Shown here: one piece after another, positions 38,823-43,997 of the stretch
Layout: each line of letters opens with the position of its first letter
Position numbering within the stretch: the stretch's first letter is position 1
DNA from: Acidimicrobiales bacterium
GTDB lineage: Bacteria; Actinomycetota; Acidimicrobiia; Acidimicrobiales; RAAP-2
Direction of reading: 5' to 3'
Length of the DNA stretch: 43,997 nt
Assembly: GCA_017883025.1 (NCBI GenBank)
Contig: JADGOH010000116.1
Location: 1-43,997, forward strand
Program-made: the position numbers and the translations under genes
Notes under the pieces: generated by a model
Told to the model about the DNA's origin: nothing
The model's database searches: none
The model's input: only the letters and a program-made list of their open reading frames with translations

Positions 38823-40354
38823 CGGACGTCCTCGCCCAGCAACAGGCCACGACCGCCTCGGAGGAACAGCGCCTCGGCCACGTGCAGGTCGGACAGCACG
38901 TCCCCGTCGTCGTCCAGGTCGGCGAGCGTGCGGGCCAGTCGTCGGACCCGGTGCAGCCCCCGTGCGCTCAACCGCCCGGTCACCAGGTGGCGCTCGAGGA
39001 GTACCCGTGCCCCGTCGTCCAGCGGGGCCGCCTCGTCGAGCACCCGTGCGGGCAGGTGGGCGTTGACGGCGACACCCCTGGCCGCGGCCCGCTGGCGCGC
39101 GGACCGGACGCGGACGGCCACGGGGCCGGTCCCTTCCCCCGGACACCGTGCCACCAGTGCCGACGCCGCCGGTCGCTCGACCCGGACGGCCAGGTCGAAG
39201 CGGTCGAGGAGAGGGCCAGACAGGCGACGGGCGTAGCGAGCCCGTGACGCGGGCGAGCACCGGCAACTGCCGGGTACGCCGGCCTCGCCGCACGGACACG
39301 GGTTCATGGCCGCCACCAGGAGGAATCTGGCCGGGTAGCTGATCGACCCGCGTGACCGGCTGACACGGACGATCCCCTCCTCGAGTGGCTGACGCAGGGC
39401 GTCCAGGACGGCGACCGGGAACTCCCCGAGTTCGTCCAGGAAGAGTGCGCCGCCGTGGGCGAGCCCGATCTCGCCGGGCCGCATCGCCGCGCTGCCACCG
39501 CCGATCAGCGCCACGGCCGACACCCCGTGGTGTGGTGCACGGAACGGCGGTCGGATGACGAGCCCGGCGCCACTGGGTAGCGCGCCCGCTGCCGAGTGGA
39601 TCCGCGTGACTTGCCGTGCCATCGGGAGGTCGAGGTCGGGAAGGAGTCCGGCGAGCCGGGTGGCCAACAGGGTCTTGCCGGCACCGGGCGGTCCCACCAG
39701 CAGGAGATGGTGGCCTCCGGCCGCCGCCGCCTCGAGGGCCCGTCGGGCGACCGGCTGGCCGAGGACGTCGGCCAGATCGCCCTCGTCCGGCGGCGGACGA
39801 CCGCCGTCGGCCACGGCGATCGATGGCACCGACGGGGTCGGGTCAGACCAGGGGCGTCGGCCCGTGCATCGGGCGACGAGCTCGGCGAGGGTCGGGGCCG
39901 AGACGCAGTCCCCGCCGGCCAGCCGGGCCTCGTCCAGTCCGGCCTCGGCGACGACGACCCGGAGATGCCGCAGGGCGTCGGCCAGCACGAGGGTGCCGGG
40001 CACGTCCCGGACCGACCCGTCGAGTCCGAGCTCGCCCACGAATGCGAGCCCGCTGACGGCACCAGGGGCGAGGATGTCCGACGCCACGAGCACACCGATG
40101 GCGACCGGCAGGTCCAGCCCGGCCCCCGCCTTGCGCATGCCGGACGGCGCGAGGTTCACCGTGATGCGTCGACGGGGCCACAGGAACCCACTCGACACGA
40201 GAGCGGCCCGGACCCGGTCACGCGACTCGCGCACTGCGGCGTCGGGCAACCCGACCATGGTGAGGCCGGGGAGCCCGTTCGACACGTGGACCTCGACGGA
40301 CACGGGGCGGCCGTCGACCCCGAGGAGGACGGCAGAGGGGATGCTGGCGATCAC
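38819..40354 (-). CDS. comM: YifB/ComM family Mg chelatase-like AAA+ ATPase
   Basis: A 511-residue protein. The N-terminal domain (about 1-170) has LPGLTMVGLPDAAVRESRDRV and ITVNLAPSGMRKAGAGLDLP, related to the Lon-protease S16 fold. The AAA+ domain has Walker A GPPGAGKT, the GEIGLAHGGALFLDELGEF Walker B region, and the zinc-like cysteine cluster MNPCPCGEAGVPGSCRC. A C-terminal domain follows with LSARGLHRVRRLARTLADLD. ComM is a helicase for branch migration of single-stranded DNA during natural transformation. GTG at 40354 has a GGGAG site. It is coupled to dprA. Confidence 0.92.
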   Translation of the reverse strand: MIASIPSAVLLGVDGRPVSVEVHVSNGLPGLTMVGLPDAAVRESRDRVRAALVSSGFLWPRRRITVNLAPSGMRKAGAGLDLPVAIGVLVASDILAPGAVSGLAFVGELGLDGSVRDVPGTLVLADALRHLRVVVAEAGLDEARLAGGDCVSAPTLAELVARCTGRRPWSDPTPSVPSIAVADGGRPPPDEGDLADVLGQPVARRALEAAAAGGHHLLLVGPPGAGKTLLATRLAGLLPDLDLPMARQVTRIHSAAGALPSGAGLVIRPPFRAPHHGVSAVALIGGGSAAMRPGEIGLAHGGALFLDELGEFPVAVLDALRQPLEEGIVRVSRSRGSISYPARFLLVAAMNPCPCGEAGVPGSCRCSPASRARYARRLSGPLLDRFDLAVRVERPAASALVARCPGEGTGPVAVRVRSARQRAAARGVAVNAHLPARVLDEAAPLDDGARVLLERHLVTGRLSARGLHRVRRLARTLADLDDDGDVLSDLHVAEALFLRGGRGLLLGEDVR

Positions 40355-40526
40355 GTTGGCTCCCGAGGGTCAGGGAGGGGCTCGGGAGGGCCCGCCCGGA
40401 TGCCCGGGCGGCATACCGGACAGAGGTCCGGACCGTGGTGCCGACGGCCCTCGAGGCACCGTGGCGACCCTACGCACCGGGTGCGACACCGATGTCGAGG
40501 GCGTCAGAAGGGGGAGGGGTGAGGGC

Positions 40527-41321
40527 TCAGCGCCCCTCGAATTGCGGCGTCCGCTTCTCCACGAAGGCGGTGAGCGCCTCGCGGGTGTCCCGGGTGCCGA
40601 AGTTGGCGGCCTGGGCACGGGCCTCGTCCTCGAGCGCCTGCTCCATGGAGACGGCCATCGAGTTGTTCAGCATCGACTTGGTCATCGACAGCGCGAGGGT
40701 CGGCCCCTCGGCGAGTCGGGCGGCCCACCCGTCGACGAAGGCGTCGAGGTCGTGGTCGGGGACCACCCGGTTCACCAGCCCGAATTCGGCGGCCTCCGAG
40801 GCACTCAGGATGTCGGCGAAGAACGCGAGCTCCTTCGCCCGGTGCAGCCCGATCAGGCGGGGCAGCAGCCACGACGCCCCGAAGTCCACCGACAGCCCGC
40901 GCTTGGCGAAGATCTGCGAGAACCGCGCGGACTCGGATGCCACCACCAGGTCACACCCGATGGCCATGGACATGCCGGCCCCGGCGGCCACCCCGCCGAC
41001 CTTGGCGACGGTCGGCTTGGGGAAGCGGTGGAGGCGCAGGGCCACGTCGGCCAACGCCCGCATCTGGACCAGGTACGGATCGCCGGGGCGGCCGGCCACG
41101 TCCGAGGGGTCCGACAGGTCGGCACCCGAACAGAAGGCCCCGCCGGCCCCGGTCAGCACCATGACCCGGTCGGCCCGTTCGGCGGCCACGTCGTCGAAGA
41201 CGGCGAGCAACTCGCGCCACATGGTGCCGTTGGCGGCGTTCTTGCGCTCGGGGCGGTTCATGGTGACGGTCACCACGCCGCCGTCTCGCTCGACGATCAG
41301 GGTCTGGAAGTCGCTCGACAT
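40527..41321 (-). CDS. enoyl-CoA hydratase/isomerase family protein
   Basis: A 264-residue crotonase-fold protein. The CoA-binding oxyanion segments are GAGGAFCSGADLSD and KVGGVAAGAGMSMAIGCDLVV. The catalytic glutamate position of hydratases appears substituted by DFGASWLLPRLIG, where Asp is present as in isomerases or thioesterase-like members, so a typical hydratase reaction is not assured. The C-terminal KSMLNNSM and EKRTPQFEGR motifs are standard. The ATG has TAGGCT 6 nt upstream (leaderless). It stands alone, divergent from the DUF3089 gene. Confidence 0.88.
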   Translation of the reverse strand: MSSDFQTLIVERDGGVVTVTMNRPERKNAANGTMWRELLAVFDDVAAERADRVMVLTGAGGAFCSGADLSDPSDVAGRPGDPYLVQMRALADVALRLHRFPKPTVAKVGGVAAGAGMSMAIGCDLVVASESARFSQIFAKRGLSVDFGASWLLPRLIGLHRAKELAFFADILSASEAAEFGLVNRVVPDHDLDAFVDGWAARLAEGPTLALSMTKSMLNNSMAVSMEQALEDEARAQAANFGTRDTREALTAFVEKRTPQFEGR

Positions 41322-41326
41322 GGCCG

Positions 41327-41333
41327 AAGCCTA
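41327..41333 (-). promoter_or_regulatory. leaderless-type -10 element (enoyl-CoA hydratase gene)
   Basis: On the minus strand TAGGCT ends about 6 nt before the ATG at 41321. It is 54 bp from the divergent -10 of the DUF3089 gene. Confidence 0.5.
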
Positions 41334-41386
41334 GGAGATCGACCCGCTCCCGCCACGGTTGGCGGAAGGGTCCCGGGGCCGGGGGT

Positions 41387-41392
41387 TAGGGT
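41387..41392 (+). promoter_or_regulatory. leaderless-type -10 element (DUF3089 gene)
   Basis: TAGGGT ends 6 nt before the GTG at 41399. Confidence 0.55.
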
Positions 41393-41398
41393 TCATCG

Positions 41399-42556
41399 GT
41401 GCGCACCGCCCGACTGCTCGCCCTGACCGTCGTCGCCCTGATGGGGGCCGGCATTCCTGCCACCGGGGCGGGGGCCGACACGACGACCCCCTCCACCCCT
41501 GCAACCACCGCCCCGGCAACGCCGTCGACCTCCACGGTGTGGCTATGTCGGCCGGGCATGGTGAACGACCCGTGCACGCCGAACCTCACCACCACCCGGG
41601 TGTCGTTCACCCACGGGAGCCTCGGGGTGGCCAAGGCGACCGTCGCACCCCGTCCTCCCATCGACTGCTTCTACGTCTACCCGACGGTGAGCGACCAGAA
41701 GACTCCGAACGCCGACCTGACCGTCGACCCCCAGGAGCAGTCGATCGTGCAGTACCAGGCGGCCCAGTTCTCGCGGGTGTGCAAGGTGTACGCCCCCATG
41801 TACCGCCAGCTCACGGTGACCAACATCGCCGGGACGCCCACCCGGGCCGAGCAGGCGCTGGCCTACGGCGACGTCCTCCAGGCGTGGCGGACCTATCTGC
41901 GCCAGTACAACCACGGCCGGGGCGTGGTGCTGATCGGGCACTCGCAAGGCTCGTTCCTGCTGCGCACGCTCGTGGCCTCCCAGATCGACCCGAAGTCGTC
42001 GGCCCGCAGGCTGCTGGTGTCGGCCCTGCTGCTCGGCGGCAACGTCACCGTCAGGAAGGGCACCGGCATCGGCGGCGACTTCCACCACATCGGCGCCTGC
42101 CGGGCGGCCGCCCAGACCGGCTGCGTCATCGCCTACTCGACCTACGGCACCGTCCCCCCGTCCGACTCGGTGTTCGGCCGAACCACCGCACCCGGGCTCC
42201 AGGTCCTGTGCACCAACCCGGCCGCCCTCGGGGGCGGCACCGGGCTCCTGGACCCGATCCTGCCCACCCAGCCGTTCGCCCCCGGTTCGTCGATCGCCGC
42301 CGGCATCAGCCTCCTCCACTTCGGCGTCCCGCCGGTGCGCACCCCGTGGGTCAGCGCGCCCGGCGCCTACGCAGCCCGCTGCTCGGGCGCCGGTGGCGCC
42401 AGCGCCCTGGTCATCGCACCGCTCGCCGGCGCGCCGCGGCTCCACTCCAGCCCCATCGCCAGCTGGGGTCTCCACCTCGTCGACGTGAACATCGCGCTCG
42501 GCAACCTGATCGGGATCGTGGCCCGCGAAGCGGCCGCCTACCACCCGTCGCACTGA
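41399..42556 (+). CDS. secreted DUF3089 alpha/beta hydrolase
   Basis: A 385-residue exported serine hydrolase-like protein. The signal peptide (LLALTVVALMGAGIPATGAGA) is followed by a Thr/Pro/Ala-rich linker. The mature domain has FYVYPTVSDQ and the nucleophile elbow GHSQGS in VVLIGHSQGSFLLRTL. The family-typical ADLTVDPQEQSIVQYQA, RVCKVYAPMYRQLT and the later YSTYG segments support DUF3089. Several cysteines suggest extracellular disulfides. The substrate is unknown; esters of lipids or wall sugars are possible. The GTG start follows a TAGGGT -10 at 6 nt. It is convergent with the next gene, with 6 bp between stops. Confidence 0.85.
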   Translation: MRTARLLALTVVALMGAGIPATGAGADTTTPSTPATTAPATPSTSTVWLCRPGMVNDPCTPNLTTTRVSFTHGSLGVAKATVAPRPPIDCFYVYPTVSDQKTPNADLTVDPQEQSIVQYQAAQFSRVCKVYAPMYRQLTVTNIAGTPTRAEQALAYGDVLQAWRTYLRQYNHGRGVVLIGHSQGSFLLRTLVASQIDPKSSARRLLVSALLLGGNVTVRKGTGIGGDFHHIGACRAAAQTGCVIAYSTYGTVPPSDSVFGRTTAPGLQVLCTNPAALGGGTGLLDPILPTQPFAPGSSIAAGISLLHFGVPPVRTPWVSAPGAYAARCSGAGGASALVIAPLAGAPRLHSSPIASWGLHLVDVNIALGNLIGIVAREAAAYHPSH

Positions 42557-42562
42557 CGACGA

Positions 42563-43336
42563 TCAGGTGGTCGGGAAGTAGCGCCCGTTCCACTGGTAGG
42601 TGCCGTCGGATGCGTTCGGTTCGGCGGTCCCGTAGTACCGGCCCGCTTCCGTACGGATCGGCCCGTAGGCGATGCAGGTGAACGTCGATCCGTTCGTCCA
42701 TTGGCTCGGTCGCTGGCAGGCGACGTCGCTGAACCCGGAGACGCTGCAGTCGTTCGGGGCGGTGCCGGCGATCTGGCCGCGGACACTGAAGTTCAGGACC
42801 TGGAGCGACGGGCCCGATGATGTGACGCCGAGGAACGTGGGGATGGCGATGGCGACGACGACCAGGGCGACGTACCCGAAGCCGACGATGAGCGCAGCCA
42901 ACGCGAGGCCGGCGCCTTTCAGCGCGCCCCCGCTCTTCTGGATCTTCGACCGTGTCACGAAGGCGAGTGGGATGCCCACGAGGGCACCGATCGCACCGAG
43001 CAGGATGACGAGCACGAGCGCCCACACGGCCATCGGGCTGGTCTTCGGGATGGGCAGCACCGTCCCGGGAACGTAGGGGTACGGAGCCGGGGTGGGATAG
43101 CCGGCGGGAGCGGGCGCCGGCCCCGGGTAGGGCGGTGGACCAACTCCCCAGGGTGAAGGTGGCTGTCCGGACGGGACCGCGGCGCCCGTCGGGGCGAACT
43201 GCGGTGACGCCGGGGGAAGCACGAGCGGCGGCAGCGTGCTCGGCGGCGTGGCCGCAGGGGCCGCAGCCAGGTCCGGCGGATACCACTTGCCGTCGCTCGC
43301 GAGCCACCAGCCGGCACCGCCGGATACCGCGGTCAT
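42563..43336 (-). CDS. DUF4190-like membrane protein with N-terminal WW-like (DUF2510-type) motif
   Basis: A 257-residue protein. It opens with GWWLASDGKWYPPDL, an actinobacterial motif at the N terminus of many membrane proteins. A Pro/Ala/Gly-rich linker (about 25-95) follows. Two hydrophobic helices (AVWALVLVILLGAIGALVGIPLAFV and LALAALIVGFGYVALVVVAIAIPTF) flank KIQKSGGALKGAG, as in DUF4190 proteins. The C-terminal region is extracytoplasmic, with cysteines in NDCSVSG, DVACQRPSQW and FTCIAYGP that resemble a small secreted domain. The ATG at 43336 is chosen for homology; an in-frame ATG at 43378 is possible. No Shine-Dalgarno site or -10 is clear. Function unknown. Confidence 0.75.
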   Translation of the reverse strand: MTAVSGGAGWWLASDGKWYPPDLAAAPAATPPSTLPPLVLPPASPQFAPTGAAVPSGQPPSPWGVGPPPYPGPAPAPAGYPTPAPYPYVPGTVLPIPKTSPMAVWALVLVILLGAIGALVGIPLAFVTRSKIQKSGGALKGAGLALAALIVGFGYVALVVVAIAIPTFLGVTSSGPSLQVLNFSVRGQIAGTAPNDCSVSGFSDVACQRPSQWTNGSTFTCIAYGPIRTEAGRYYGTAEPNASDGTYQWNGRYFPTT

Positions 43337-43438
43337 CGATGTGTGTCCGATTCGTGGTCCGCCATCACCGGAGAGCATCGGCAGGGCGTCGACGGGACCT
43401 GTGTGGTCCGACCTGATGCAACGGGCTGCGGGACCTGC

Positions 43439-43906
43439 TCACGACGGCCTGGGAAGTGGGACACGCCGTCCGATGTGGCGATGCGACGTGCGCCAGGCGC
43501 ATGCGCCCAGGATCAGCTGTCGCCTCGCTCGCGGCGCTCGAGCTCCTGCTTCCCGCCGGTTGACCTGCTCCGCCCGCAGCCGCAGGAGGGCCTGCTCCTC
43601 CCGGTACTGCACGATCGGGTTCCTGGCGGGCCTCGTGCCGCCCGACGCCGGGGACCCGCCTGGCGGACCGTCCTCGTAACGGGCTCGACGGGTCGGATCC
43701 TGTGCCCGACGATGCCAGATCCGCGGACGCCCGAATGCGAGCCAGAGCAGGGAGCCGAGGTCGGACAGCAGTACGACGATCAGCAGCCAGACCAGCTTCG
43801 GCAGGTGCTGCACCAGTGCCGCTTCCGTGGTGATGACGTCAGAGATGCCGTAGATCCAGAGGATCAGGACCCCGGCGCTGACGAGTGCTCCGATGATGTC
43901 TGCCAT
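43439..43906 (-). CDS. PLDc_N domain small membrane protein
   Basis: A 155-residue protein with two transmembrane helices, IIGALVSAGVLILWIYGISDVI and LPKLVWLLIVVLLSDLGSLLWLAFG. They form the phospholipase D-nuclease N-terminal (PLDc_N) pattern also found in cardiolipin synthase starts. The rest is a charged, Arg-rich cytoplasmic tail with a helix REEQALLRLRAEQVNRREAG. No catalytic HKD motif is present, so it is not a phospholipase itself. A strong AGGAGG site precedes the ATG. The last 91 bp of the window hold its upstream region with no further gene. Confidence 0.8.
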   Translation of the reverse strand: MADIIGALVSAGVLILWIYGISDVITTEAALVQHLPKLVWLLIVVLLSDLGSLLWLAFGRPRIWHRRAQDPTRRARYEDGPPGGSPASGGTRPARNPIVQYREEQALLRLRAEQVNRREAGARAPRARRQLILGACAWRTSHRHIGRRVPLPRPS

Positions 43907-43997
43907 GCCCGACCTCCTACCGATCGGGCAACTGGTGCACACTAGACCCGGTCGTGATGTCACCCCCGACGGTGTCTGCCGTGGCCGGTAGGCAGAC

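Overview
The window is very GC-rich, genes are packed tightly on both strands with many 1-8 bp start/stop overlaps, and GTG starts are common. The gene set points to an actinobacterium, most likely class Acidimicrobiia. It includes a mycothiol S-conjugate amidase and a second MshB-like deacetylase, three F420-type LLM oxidoreductases, a PspA-PspAA-HtpX-PspAB cluster, a CYP142-like P450, a Zur-controlled zinc ABC operon, and a secreted protein with 'GYW..DGGVFAFGDA' repeats joined to an Rpf-like domain. The taxonomic call is an inference from gene content and style. No phage, insertion sequence, CRISPR array or rRNA was seen.

Layout, 1-13 kb: a truncated TRAM/Fe-S RNA methyltransferase, a nitroreductase, tRNA-Gly(TCC), a CoA hydrolase/transferase, a dihydrodipicolinate reductase-like enzyme, a DHA2-type MFS exporter and a membrane-bound GGDEF cyclase. 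A leftward run follows: dedA, a gene with a likely CTG start, a PIG-L deacetylase and a 55-residue protein. Then come an alpha/beta hydrolase, a Fe-S PD-(D/E)XK nuclease coupled to a PAP2 phosphatase, a DsbA-like protein and a TauE-like exporter. 13-23 kb: an LLM oxidoreductase, purE, a pirin/MarR divergent pair with a palindromic operator, a DUF4234 membrane protein, a GH84 hexosaminidase divergent from a type II lumazine synthase, a second LLM enzyme, a ChbG-like deacetylase coupled to a membrane protein, and an SCP2 protein coupled to Mca.

23-31 kb: the phage-shock cluster (pspA, pspAA, htpX, pspAB), an ACT-domain pseudogene, a long structured leader and the propeller/Rpf-like secreted protein. 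Convergent to it lie a pterin carbinolamine dehydratase and a P450 behind a perfect palindrome, then fumC. 31-37 kb: zur and the zinc ABC operon (two permeases, an ATPase with a His-rich tail, a lipoprotein) preceded by two Zur-type boxes, then endonuclease IV and a third LLM-like protein. 37-44 kb: a weakly coding stretch with a GTCGAC tandem repeat, dprA-comM, an enoyl-CoA hydratase, a secreted DUF3089 hydrolase and two small membrane proteins.

The most consistent cross-cutting signal is promoter architecture. At least 13 genes have a TANNNT hexamer exactly 6 or 7 nt before the start codon, which predicts leaderless transcripts. Genes with clear Shine-Dalgarno sites instead have their -10 further upstream. 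This rule was used to choose several starts. The most interesting loci are the Rpf/propeller gene with its roughly 300-nt leader and nearby perfect DnaA box, the zinc operon, and the P450-pterin dehydratase pair.
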